Assembly: GCA_003797895.1 (NCBI GenBank)
Contig: RKQB01000001.1
Location: forward strand, 124,001 to 188,000
Source: Cyclobacteriaceae bacterium YHN15
GTDB taxonomy: Bacteria > Bacteroidota > Bacteroidia > Cytophagales > Cyclobacteriaceae
Direction: 5' to 3'
DNA length: 64,000 bases
Positions 34,547 through 42,561 of the stretch are shown in pieces. The translations under genes and the position numbers were made by a program. The notes beneath the pieces were generated by a model. It saw nothing but the letters and a program-made list of their open reading frames with translations. It did no database searches and was not told the origin of the DNA. Numbering within the stretch: the first letter of the stretch is position 1; the number at the start of each line of letters is the position of its first letter.

Positions 34547-36088
34547 ATGAAGATTCTGGTAATTATTTCCTGGATCACGGTCATCAGTATTTACCTTCCA
34601 GGTGATATGACCCAACAGGATTTGATCACCCAATATTCGCTTCAAAAAGAGAAAGGCGACCCTTCAGGAATTGCCAATTCGGCCAGTAATTTGGGTATTT
34701 TTTACGAAAAGTCAGGTCAATATGAGATGGCAATTCAGCGATTTAAGGAGGCATTATCATACCATGAGCAGGCAAAAGATACTTCAGGTATCGCCAATAT
34801 GCATGGCCAGTTGGCTTTGCTTTACATGAAGGAAGATAAATTGGGCATGGCTGAATTCCATTTGGAGAATCAGGTGAAACTGGATTCTTTGACAGGTAAT
34901 CAGAAAGGATTGGGTTTTTATTTTGATCAGATGGGTGTTTTGAAAAATAAACAGGGTTTTCAGGAAGAAGCATATTCCTATTTCATAAAGGGGTTAATAA
35001 TCAGGGAAAACTTAGATGACGGGTATGAGCTGGGTGAATCAATTACGCATATTGCCTACCTGCTTTTTGAATTGAGGCAATACCGCGAGGCAATCGATTA
35101 TGCCTACCGCTTATTGGAAATTGCTGAGGAAAGCCAATCTTTAAGGCAAAAGGAAACAGCCTACGCCATGCTTTCCCAATCTTATGAAGCTATCCGATGG
35201 TTTCAAGCAGCACTTGACAACCAAAAGAACCTCAAAACCATTTCTGATTCTTTGGTGAATCAGGAGGTTGCCGGATTGAAGATTCAGCATAAATCCCAAC
35301 TTGAATTGCTTGAGCATTCGCACAGGTTGGCATTGGCGGAATTGGAAAACTTGCCAAAGGAGGAAATAATTGCACCAAATAATGGACCTATATATGTATT
35401 GATTGCTTCCTTGGCATTACTCATTTGTTTGTTGATCCTAGCATATTATTTAAGAAGTAAGAATTTAGAACTGGTCCATGACCTTTCCATTTCCAAGGAA
35501 GAAAAAAGAATACTTTTGAAGGAAACCCAGGAAAGTATGGAGGAAAGTCTGCAGCTAATTTCCGGCTTGCTTGTATTACAGGATAAAGATAAAGTTGCAG
35601 GTAACGGTTTTGGGGAAGGGTATGGCAGGGCAAAGACCATTGCGCTGATTGGGAAAAGCCTGAATCAAAAACATGGTCTGCCAAGGGTAAATGTAAAAGG
35701 TTATCTGCTCAAACTATGTTTGGGTCTTTATAAGACTTATCATGTGAAAGAAGAGCGGGTAAAGCTCATTTTGGATATGGGAAATATCAATTTGGATCCC
35801 ATCACTATGGTGCCCTTGGCTTTGATTGTACATGAATTGGTAGCCAATAGTTTGAAATACGCCTTTCCTGGAGGACAAAAGGGTGAGATACAACTTGCGC
35901 TAAAGGAGGAGGAGGGAAAATTACAGCTTAGTATTGAAGATGATGGGAGAGGATTTGATGCCTCACAGGTCAGACCCGACTCAGTTGGATACAAAATCAT
36001 CATTGCCATGGTGAATCAACTGCAGGGAAGGCTGGAAATCATCAATAAAGGAGGAGCTAAAATAAGCATGGAATTTCAATACCGCTAA
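34547..36088 (+). CDS. TPR-containing histidine kinase homologue lacking the phosphoacceptor box
   Basis: The 513-residue protein has a signal-like N-terminus (residues 1-19), about five TPR units (40-250), a membrane helix (281-301), a HisKA_2-type dimerisation helix (315-385) and a HATPase_c domain (405-512). The ATPase side looks intact, with the N-box HELVANSLKYAF (H429-E430, N434) and G1 box EDDGRGF (465-470). The H-box, normally LLKEIHHRVKNNLQLIS, reads LLKETQESMEESLQLIS. The flanks are kept, but the histidines are Q328-E329 and the RVKNN part is gone. It should bind ATP but cannot autophosphorylate in the usual way. No response regulator is adjacent. It may act as a partner or sensor for another kinase. 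Confidence 0.85.
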   Translation: MKILVIISWITVISIYLPGDMTQQDLITQYSLQKEKGDPSGIANSASNLGIFYEKSGQYEMAIQRFKEALSYHEQAKDTSGIANMHGQLALLYMKEDKLGMAEFHLENQVKLDSLTGNQKGLGFYFDQMGVLKNKQGFQEEAYSYFIKGLIIRENLDDGYELGESITHIAYLLFELRQYREAIDYAYRLLEIAEESQSLRQKETAYAMLSQSYEAIRWFQAALDNQKNLKTISDSLVNQEVAGLKIQHKSQLELLEHSHRLALAELENLPKEEIIAPNNGPIYVLIASLALLICLLILAYYLRSKNLELVHDLSISKEEKRILLKETQESMEESLQLISGLLVLQDKDKVAGNGFGEGYGRAKTIALIGKSLNQKHGLPRVNVKGYLLKLCLGLYKTYHVKEERVKLILDMGNINLDPITMVPLALIVHELVANSLKYAFPGGQKGEIQLALKEEEGKLQLSIEDDGRGFDASQVRPDSVGYKIIIAMVNQLQGRLEIINKGGAKISMEFQYR

Positions 36089-36489
36089 TTCAACAAAAGA
36101 AATCTGACCCAATAGGGCACCTGAAGGTAAATTTGTTAATAAGCTCCCAAAAAATGTGAATAAGATGGTATTTAATGTTGAAAAATTGTTGGTAAATAAA
36201 CAGGTAAATAATTGTTTTTCAGCTATTTGTTAGCGAAATTTGATTATATCAAGTAAGAGATAAAAGATCGGAAGTAAAATTCCGGACTTAATTGAAATAC
36301 TGCAACGGACAAAGGAATTTTGACAGCAATGTTTAGAATTTGAAATGGTTTGACCACAGAAGTTTGATTGCTTAGTGATTCGAAAGGATGCACTGATTTA
36401 ATTAAGTTTTTTGATTTGGGCAACTGAATTAAAAGTCATAATAACTGTAGCTTGACATGAGTTGGTGATCAAGATTATCAGTTCATGAG
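36089..36489. other. Gene-free stretch before a strong terminator
   Basis: No frame longer than about 25 codons looks coding. The stretch ends in a very strong terminator at 36490, so it is either a 400-base 3' untranslated region of the kinase mRNA or holds a small RNA. A TTGACA-like word near 36319 could be a start signal, but no clean Bacteroidota promoter is seen. Confidence 0.45.
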
Positions 36490-36530
36490 ACGGGAAATGT
36501 TCGAAAGAATATTTCCCGTTTTTGTTTTTA
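36490..36530 (+). terminator. Very strong intrinsic terminator
   Basis: ACGGGAAATGTTC-GAAA-GAATATTTCCCGT is a 13-bp stem (one G-T pair) closed by a GAAA tetraloop, followed by TTTTGTTTTT. Confidence 0.9.
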
Positions 36531-36642
36531 GATCAAACCATTGAATGTGCTGAATTCCGGGGAAACCTAAGCAATTTTTATTTTACTTTTCCTGTATGAT
36601 TTTTCGATTGTAACTGCTAACTTCCTCAAAATTTTAAATCCC

Positions 36643-36756
36643 ATGTCTAAGGAAAAAACAGTAAAAAAGGCAGAGAAAAAAAAGCCTGAGAAAAATCTCA
36701 AAGAAAAAAGGGCTGATAAAAAAGCCAAGAAAGACAGCAAAAAGCGGGATGGATAG
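36643..36756 (+). CDS. 37-residue lysine-rich protein
   Basis: The frame begins MSKEKTVKKAEKKKPEKNLK and ends KAKKDSKKRDG. It is nearly all Lys, Glu, Asp and Ala and should be a charged helix. The LKEKRADKKAKK core looks conserved with tiny Bacteroidota proteins I recall, though I cannot check this. It is flanked by strong terminators on both sides (36490 and 36823), so it looks like a one-gene transcript, which supports expression. Function unknown; RNA or nucleoid binding would fit the charge. Confidence 0.6.
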   Translation: MSKEKTVKKAEKKKPEKNLKEKRADKKAKKDSKKRDG

Positions 36757-36822
36757 CAGAGGACATCAAAACTTTGCTATGCGTAATTAACCTTATGGGC
36801 ATTTTCAAAAGTGTGTATTCAC

Positions 36823-36851
36823 AAAAACCCTCCCAAATCGGGAGGGTTTTT
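36823..36851. terminator. Bidirectional terminator
   Basis: AAAAACCCTCCC-AAATC-GGGAGGGTTTTT is a 12-bp perfect stem with T-runs on both strands. It lies downstream of the small lysine-rich gene (plus) and of the SMP-30 operon (minus), and probably serves both. Confidence 0.88.
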
Positions 36852-37069
36852 CTTTGATTGGGGGGATAGGGGTTTACTCATAACCGATATATTTATCAGT
36901 TATACCCAGCCGGAAAGCCGGGCATGTGTTACCAGCAAAAAACTCCTTCATAATCAAACCCTTTATTGCATTTAGCACTTGCACCTTGGCGCCGCTATGT
37001 TCAAGTTATCAAATGCTTTAATTTCTTACATTTTTTACGCTCACCATAGATCTTAATGCATAGCCTGTG
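36852..37069. other. Non-coding 3' region of the SMP-30 operon
   Basis: No gene is seen. There is a small CCGG-AAAG-CCGG hairpin near 36911-36922 and an imperfect inverted repeat near 36880-36900. Confidence 0.4.
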
Positions 37070-37945
37070 TTAAAGCGTACAGGGATTTGGAAGGAAACCC
37101 TTGGTTTTGGTTTGGATTAGAAATACATCCCCGCTTAAGGGATATTCAGAAAGTTGGGTTTCATTTAAATTTTCACGGGCAGTTGTGACCAAGAGGGTGT
37201 CCAGGTTTTCTCCACCAAATGCACAGGAGGTAATATTAGGGACCGGTAGCTCAATTTTTTCAATCAATTTCCCAGAGATTGGATCCCACCTGTACACCCC
37301 CGAACCCCCATAATGTGCGATCCACAGTTTTCCTTCCCTATCAATGCACATACCATCCGGTGTACCCAGGGAAATAGGGATTTCAATTACTGTCCTATCA
37401 AATTGAAGCAGGCCTTTTTCCAAATCGAAATGGTAGGCATTGACCTGTTGGGTCGGGCTATCAATATAATACAGGGTTTTATTGTCTTTTGTCCAGGCCA
37501 TTCCGTTTGAAATGGTAACTTGATCCAAGTGTTTGTGAAGTTTAAAATCCTGGTCAAGACTGTAAAAGGACCCTGCGCCATCTGTGAACTTTCTACTCAT
37601 GGTGCCAACCCATAGGCGTCCATTAGCATCACATTTGCCATCATTGCATCGGTTATAGGGTAGTCCGCTTTCAATCGTGGCCAGCCACTCCAGTTCTTTA
37701 GTTTTAAGATTAAACCGGGCAATTTTGAGATCCAAAGCCAAAATCATGTGATCATCATCTTTACCTTCCAGGACCAAGCTCAGCCTATGACTAAAATTCC
37801 ATGTATTTACTTTCCCGGTATTTAATGAATATTCGAATAGGGTACCGCTTTCGATATCCACCCAGAAAAAACACTTTCTTCGGGCGTGCCAATAGGGCCC
37901 TTCTCCCAAAATACATTGCGATGCATACAAGTGAACAGGCTTCAT
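37070..37945 (-). CDS. SMP-30/gluconolaconase/LRE-family sugar lactonase
   Basis: The 291-residue protein is a six-bladed propeller lactonase of the SMP-30 family, which opens sugar lactones (gluconolactone, arabinolactone, galactonolactone) to the acids. Metal ligands are visible: the early glutamate in ILGEGPYWH, the asparagine pair in YNRCNDGKCDANGRLWVGTM, and the aspartate in GTPDGMCIDREGKLW. The ATG at 37945 is chosen because it gives the family start MKPVHLYASQCILGEGPYW and leaves a short gap to the upstream gene. It is the last gene of a five-gene minus-strand operon for sugar-acid metabolism. Confidence 0.9.
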   Translation of the reverse strand: MKPVHLYASQCILGEGPYWHARRKCFFWVDIESGTLFEYSLNTGKVNTWNFSHRLSLVLEGKDDDHMILALDLKIARFNLKTKELEWLATIESGLPYNRCNDGKCDANGRLWVGTMSRKFTDGAGSFYSLDQDFKLHKHLDQVTISNGMAWTKDNKTLYYIDSPTQQVNAYHFDLEKGLLQFDRTVIEIPISLGTPDGMCIDREGKLWIAHYGGSGVYRWDPISGKLIEKIELPVPNITSCAFGGENLDTLLVTTARENLNETQLSEYPLSGDVFLIQTKTKGFLPNPCTL

Positions 37946-37949
37946 GTGT

Positions 37950-38843
37950 TTAATTTTTAGATGGCCAATATTGTGCAATTTTTTTCCTTAGAAAGGAGAC
38001 ACTTCTTTCCAGTTGATCCATTCCGTCCACACCATCTTCTATGCTGATCCAACCCTTAAATCCTACTCTTTTCAACTCTGAAAAGATGGCATCATAGTCA
38101 TTCAATCCTTTGCCGATTTCGCCATGACTCAATCTTTTGGCATAGCCAACAGCCCCGCCCTCCTCCTTCCTCAGGTCTTCTATGGTTCCATATTTCAAAT
38201 ACCTGTCACTCGCATGCATGGTCACCACTCGATTTGAAACTTTTTTAAGTAATTCCAAGGGGTCTTCGCCTGCTAAAAAAGTATTGCTCGGGTCATAATT
38301 GACACCAAAATTAGGATGGTCTATACTGTTGACCAACATGCAAAAAACATCCATTTTCTGGGCGAACTCAGGATATTCCCAAAAATCATCTTTGTAGTGG
38401 TTCTCTAAAATCAAGGTGATGTTCCTTTCCTTGGCATAATCCAGGCAACTCTGAATGCTTTCAGCTGCCAATTTAACACCTTCCTGAATGGTCAGTTCAG
38501 GCCTTCTTTGACCAGAAAGCACCCTGCAATAGGACCCACCCAGGACCTGTGTCATGTCAATCCAAAACTTTTGTTTTTCGATTTCTTTCTGTCTAAAGAC
38601 TTTGTTTGGATGGGTAAAATCAGGAGAGCAGCACATCATTGGAATTACCTTGCCTTTGTCTTCCACCATTTTTCTGAAAATCGGCCATTTTTTGGGATCC
38701 TGCATTTCCAGAAATCCCGCATACCATTCCAATCCTTCAATATCCAGCTTGCAGGCTAGATCAATCCAAGTGGCCAATTTCATGCTTCCATCCTTACAAA
38801 GGGCCTGCATAAAGGCTTTTGGAAAAGCGGCTAATTTGGGCAT
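37950..38843 (-). CDS. Sugar phosphate isomerase/epimerase-like TIM barrel
   Basis: This 297-residue protein belongs to the xylose-isomerase-like TIM-barrel family (AP endonuclease 2 superfamily), which holds epimerases, isomerases and dehydratase-like enzymes for sugars and inositols. Metal-site candidates are the glutamate of LILENHYKDDFWEY, the aspartate/asparagine of NFGVNYDPSNTF, VVTMHASDRYLKYG and the final WISIEDGVDGMD. There is no signal peptide, so it works in the cytoplasm. It lies 4 bases from the SMP-30 gene and 17 from the SDR gene. Which sugar it converts cannot be told. Confidence 0.82.
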   Translation of the reverse strand: MPKLAAFPKAFMQALCKDGSMKLATWIDLACKLDIEGLEWYAGFLEMQDPKKWPIFRKMVEDKGKVIPMMCCSPDFTHPNKVFRQKEIEKQKFWIDMTQVLGGSYCRVLSGQRRPELTIQEGVKLAAESIQSCLDYAKERNITLILENHYKDDFWEYPEFAQKMDVFCMLVNSIDHPNFGVNYDPSNTFLAGEDPLELLKKVSNRVVTMHASDRYLKYGTIEDLRKEEGGAVGYAKRLSHGEIGKGLNDYDAIFSELKRVGFKGWISIEDGVDGMDQLERSVSFLRKKIAQYWPSKN

Positions 38844-38860
38844 AGTTTATTGTATTTTGT

Positions 38861-39658
38861 TTATTTACTGGATATAGTGGAGGCATCCTTAGGTGCATTC
38901 CTTCCTATTAATGGGTGCTGCTCAAGATCAACTACCTGTCCGCTTATGGGTCCGCTTTCTTCTGCTAACCAATAAACTGCAGCAGCGGCTATTTCTGAGG
39001 GTAAAAGGATTCTTCCACTGGGAGCATACATGGGAGGTATTTCTTCATACCATTTTTCAGACAGTCCATCTTGTTTTTTTTTGATCATTTCCCTTTCTGT
39101 CAGCACCCAACCAGGGTTGATCTGGTTGACTCTTACCCTGTGGGTTCTGGGGAGTACATCTCCCAAATTCCTTGTCAGGGTCATCAATGCTCCTTTGGAA
39201 ATGCTATAGGCCAACAAATTGGGTTCTCCACTCCAAGCATTGACAGAACCGATATTTAATACCACTCCTTTGGATTCAGCAAGATGGGGGAGTGCTGCTT
39301 TTATCAAAAGAAAAGGCGAGACACTGTTAATATCCAAAACTTTTTTCAAGAATTCCTTATCAGTGGATTCAATATCTGAACTGACAATCCATGCTGCATT
39401 GTTTACCAGCGCATCAAGTCTTCCCCAATTTTTTATTGCCAATCCGATCAATCTTTCCGGCGCTCCTTCATTGGTTATATCCTCGACATGCAAAATAGCG
39501 TTTTCATCGCCCAACTCTTCTGCTGCTTGTTTGCCCAAATCCTCCTCCAGCCCATGAATTATAACTCTGGCACCTTCTGATATGGCAGCTTTTGCAATAG
39601 CTTTACCAATGCCGGTCGTGCTTCCTGTGACTATAATAACCTTGTCTTTTAACCGCAT
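38861..39658 (-). CDS. SDR-family oxidoreductase
   Basis: This 265-residue classical short-chain dehydrogenase has the NAD(P) loop VTGSTTGIGKAIA, NNAAW, and the active-site set S (NIGSVNAWSGEP), Y and K (YSISKGAL). An acidic residue after the second strand is not obvious (IIHGLEED), so the cofactor preference is open. It is one base from the zinc alcohol dehydrogenase gene. With the lactonase it could oxidise an aldose to its lactone, or a sugar acid to a keto acid. Confidence 0.9.
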   Translation of the reverse strand: MRLKDKVIIVTGSTTGIGKAIAKAAISEGARVIIHGLEEDLGKQAAEELGDENAILHVEDITNEGAPERLIGLAIKNWGRLDALVNNAAWIVSSDIESTDKEFLKKVLDINSVSPFLLIKAALPHLAESKGVVLNIGSVNAWSGEPNLLAYSISKGALMTLTRNLGDVLPRTHRVRVNQINPGWVLTEREMIKKKQDGLSEKWYEEIPPMYAPSGRILLPSEIAAAAVYWLAEESGPISGQVVDLEQHPLIGRNAPKDASTISSK

Positions 39659-39659
39659 T

Positions 39660-40694
39660 CTACACAGGCTTTAAAACGCTTTTTACCACTTTCCCTTCAT
39701 GCATGAGTTCAAAGGCTTTTTTCCACTCGGTTATTGGCCAAACCCCACCAATAATGGGTTTAACATTTAAAGCCCCACTTGCCAGGAGGCTGATCACTTT
39801 TTCCCAAATGGGCCAATTATGACTGAAGCTTCCCTGAAGCCTGACATTTTTCTGAACGATTGGATCTAAAGAGAAATTACAAGCCTGAGGTCCCCAACCG
39901 ACTTTTGTGATTTGGCCGTTTGGCCGGACCAAATCCATGGCAATTTTTAAAGTAGCACTTACTCCGGCAGCATCTACAATCAGGTCAGCACCTAAACCAT
40001 CCCTTTTTTTTGCCCATTCCTTGGCCCCATCGCCTATCAAAGGGTCACAGCCATATTGTTTGGCGATTTCCAATCTGGTTCTGTCAGCCTCTAAACCTAC
40101 AATCCCTACTTCAGCTCCACATAATCTGGCCATCGCAGCACAAAGTATTCCTATAGTGCCTGGACCAATTACCAGAACCCTGTCACCTGGTTTAACGCTG
40201 GAATTTCCGACTACAGCATTATATGCTACGCTGCAAGGTTCAGTAAGACAGGCCTCCTCAAATGCTAAATTATCAGGTACATGATGGAGGCATCTGGATG
40301 GGACTTTGACAAATCTGGTCATGGCGCCATTGACGCCGTATCCAAAACCTTTTCTACTGGGGTCCAGATTATAAAGCCCGTTTCTGCTCATGGGACTGAG
40401 CGGGTCTATCACCGCAGCAGTTTCACTCACCACCCTTTCCCCCACTTTCCACCCTTTTACCCGATTGCCCAAGGCAGCAATCTTTCCTCCAAACTCATGG
40501 CCTAAAACCACAGGATAGTTTACCGGCCAACTATGATCAGATGTCCACTGGTGCAGATCACTACCACAGACCCCCACGTTTTCAACCTCCAATAAAATGT
40601 CGTCTTCCCCAATTTCAGGAATGGGTATTTCTCTTATTTCAACCGAACCCTTAGGCTCAGCGTAATTGACTACAGCTGCTGATTTGTTAGACAT
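39660..40694 (-). CDS. Zinc-type alcohol (polyol/sugar acid) dehydrogenase
   Basis: The 344-residue medium-chain dehydrogenase has the catalytic zinc ligands in GVCGSDLHQW (Cys), VLGHEFGG (His-Glu) and the CLTEPCSVAYNAV glutamate. The Rossmann motif VIGPGTIGILCAAMARLCGA follows. The four-cysteine structural zinc lobe usual in this family is missing: the corresponding stretch (ETAAVIDPLSPMSRNGLYNL) has no cysteine. The order and sequence resemble sorbitol, galactitol and L-threonine dehydrogenases. It is cotranscribed with the SDR and the HPS-like gene. Confidence 0.88.
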   Translation of the reverse strand: MSNKSAAVVNYAEPKGSVEIREIPIPEIGEDDILLEVENVGVCGSDLHQWTSDHSWPVNYPVVLGHEFGGKIAALGNRVKGWKVGERVVSETAAVIDPLSPMSRNGLYNLDPSRKGFGYGVNGAMTRFVKVPSRCLHHVPDNLAFEEACLTEPCSVAYNAVVGNSSVKPGDRVLVIGPGTIGILCAAMARLCGAEVGIVGLEADRTRLEIAKQYGCDPLIGDGAKEWAKKRDGLGADLIVDAAGVSATLKIAMDLVRPNGQITKVGWGPQACNFSLDPIVQKNVRLQGSFSHNWPIWEKVISLLASGALNVKPIIGGVWPITEWKKAFELMHEGKVVKSVLKPV

Positions 40695-40716
40695 GTTTTT
40701 TTCTGTGATTTAAGAT

Positions 40717-41412
40717 TTATTCAATGGTTTCTTGGGCATGTATAGCCGCACAAATTTTTCTAAGGGATGACTCCAGGTCACCATCTGCTGTTTTAAAGGC
40801 TTCAGCATCAATGGTAAGCGGTGCACCTAGTACCACTAAAGGAGCGCCATATTTTGGACATTGAATGGCCTGTTCCAAGGTCAATCCTCCTACTGCCTGT
40901 ACAGGCACTTTGACAGCCGCGACCACTTCCCTTAATTGATCCAAAGGACTGGGCATTGGCCGGCCTGTAGCAGCAATTCCCCTTCTTTCATCGTAGCCAA
41001 TATGGTGAATGACAAAATCACATCCCAAATCTTCAAGCAATTTTGCCCCGGCCACCATATCGGGACAACCGAGATTGTCACCCATTATCCCAATACCGTA
41101 ATCTTTACCTGCTTTTACCACACATTTGATGGTTTCTTCATGTGCCCTGGCCATGACCACAACATGGGTGGCTCCTGCTTTTGCCATCATTTCTGCTTCA
41201 AGATAACCCCCGTCCATTGTTTTGAGGTCCGCAACAATGGGGATGTCGGGGAAAGCTTCCCTTAATTTCCTGACTCCATGAAGTCCTTCCGCTAATATCA
41301 AAGGGGTGCCGGCTTCCAGCCAATCCACACCTGCACGGAGGGCCATGGCTGCGGTTTCCAATGCCTCATCAATGTTTGTGAGGTCCAGGGAAATTTGTAC
41401 AATTGGTTTCAT
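40717..41412 (-). CDS. Hexulose-6-phosphate synthase / 3-keto-gulonate-6-phosphate decarboxylase family protein
   Basis: The 231-residue TIM barrel belongs to the orotidine-phosphate decarboxylase suprafamily. The signature DLKTMDGG gives the Asp-x-Lys-x-x-Asp metal and catalytic set, with VDWLEAGTPLILAEG before it and VIHHIGYDERRG late in the chain. HPS fixes formaldehyde onto ribulose 5-phosphate, whereas KGPDC removes CO2 from 3-keto-L-gulonate 6-phosphate. With a sugar isomerase/epimerase-like gene and dehydrogenases around it, the decarboxylase role fits better, but this is inference. It is the first gene of the operon. Confidence 0.85.
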   Translation of the reverse strand: MKPIVQISLDLTNIDEALETAAMALRAGVDWLEAGTPLILAEGLHGVRKLREAFPDIPIVADLKTMDGGYLEAEMMAKAGATHVVVMARAHEETIKCVVKAGKDYGIGIMGDNLGCPDMVAGAKLLEDLGCDFVIHHIGYDERRGIAATGRPMPSPLDQLREVVAAVKVPVQAVGGLTLEQAIQCPKYGAPLVVLGAPLTIDAEAFKTADGDLESSLRKICAAIHAQETIE

Positions 41413-41583
41413 AGGTTCTTTGGGTTTAAAAGGGGCTGTATCTGTGGTGGAACTTTGTTTATTTTATAATTAATTTATCCATAGTTCTAAATTAGAGAAT
41501 TTTGCTGGAATATCTGCTGATGAACCAACCCCAATAAATAGGATTTATGATGGATTTTCTTCTTTTGACTTCATGACAACACA

Positions 41584-41615
41584 TAAAAAATGAACCCACT
41601 GAAACCAGCGGGTTC
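41584..41615 (-). terminator. Terminator of the collagen-like lipoprotein gene
   Basis: On the minus strand GAACCCGCTG-GTTT-CAGTGGGTTC forms a 10-bp stem with one G-T pair and is followed by ATTTTTTA. It lies 22 bases after the stop codon. On the plus strand the same stem has an A-C mismatch and no T-run. Confidence 0.85.
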
Positions 41616-41637
41616 AATTAGAAAACTGTTCATTGTT

Positions 41638-42255
41638 TTAATTTAAGTTTTCAAGCACTTCTTCGAGTTCTTCCCAAGACAAACCCTTGAGGCTATCAAA
41701 ATCAATTCTTGATGTTTCTGAACCGTAAAGGATTACAACCCTGATATCAGTCTCACCTCCACCAAAAGAAGGTGCTAAATTATCTGAATCCGAAGCCCAT
41801 AATATGAAATTTTGAGGTTCACTTGTAGAGAAGGAGGAATAGATAAAGATTAAACTGGATGTCCAATCGCCAAAATTAAAAGTGAAGGGTAAAGGGGTCC
41901 AAGTGCTAGAAACACCTTCTTCACCCAATTTGGCGAAAGCTAAAACAGCTCCGGTCCCTGTAACGGAGGCCGTAATATCTGGCAGAGATTTTTCGTAGAC
42001 TAAGGCATAACCAGGCTCACCCTCTTCTCCCAATTCCGCCCATCCTTCTAATGTGGTTTGGAAGTTAACTATTTTGAAAGCGCCTAAACCGGGAGGACCT
42101 TGAGGGCCAGTGGCACCGGGGGCACCAGGGGTACCGGCATCTCCTTGTGGACCAGAGGGACCTTGAGGACCTTCCGGTCCTTCACAGGACAAGGAGAATA
42201 TTACCAAAAAAGATAATATTACTTGCCATTTGATCGAATTTGTGATGTTTTTCAT
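41638..42255 (-). CDS. Collagen-like lipoprotein
   Basis: The 205-residue lipoprotein has a signal ending in IFSLSC (Cys24). Directly after the lipid cysteine come about eleven Gly-X-Y triplets (from EGPEGPQGPSGPQGDAGTPG to GPPGLG, residues 26-58), a short collagen-type triple-helix stalk. The remaining 145 residues form a beta-rich head (FNFGDWTSSLIFIYSSFS, IRVVILYGSETS). The start at 42255 gives the normal signal peptide; an in-frame start 47 codons earlier would not. Such proteins are common in Bacteroidota and probably make trimeric surface or periplasmic spikes. No partner is adjacent. Confidence 0.8.
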   Translation of the reverse strand: MKNITNSIKWQVILSFLVIFSLSCEGPEGPQGPSGPQGDAGTPGAPGATGPQGPPGLGAFKIVNFQTTLEGWAELGEEGEPGYALVYEKSLPDITASVTGTGAVLAFAKLGEEGVSSTWTPLPFTFNFGDWTSSLIFIYSSFSTSEPQNFILWASDSDNLAPSFGGGETDIRVVILYGSETSRIDFDSLKGLSWEELEEVLENLN

Positions 42256-42561
42256 ATGTTTTGTGATTAGTGTAGTTATTAAATTTACATAACTTATCAT
42301 TATGGAAGAAATAATTTTTTTTAATAAAATTTGGCAAGAAAACGCATGTTGTTTAAGAACTTCATCGAAAAAATATTTCGTTTTTTTCGGTATCATTTGC
42401 TTTCAGAGGAGCAATAAAATTTTAATTCCCAGACCATTAATTGCCTATTATGGGGCTTTTATATAAAAAATTCAAAGGTAGGAGATGAATTAGTTCTGAT
42501 TATTTTCAAGTCTGTCCAAAGAATAAGTATATTAGGAAAATACCTCAACCATAAACCCAAA
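42256..42561. other. Divergent control region before the first GntP gene
   Basis: A/T-rich and without a coding frame. The imperfect hairpin CGAAAAAAT...TTTCG lies near 42365-42382. No clean promoter match is seen. Confidence 0.4.
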
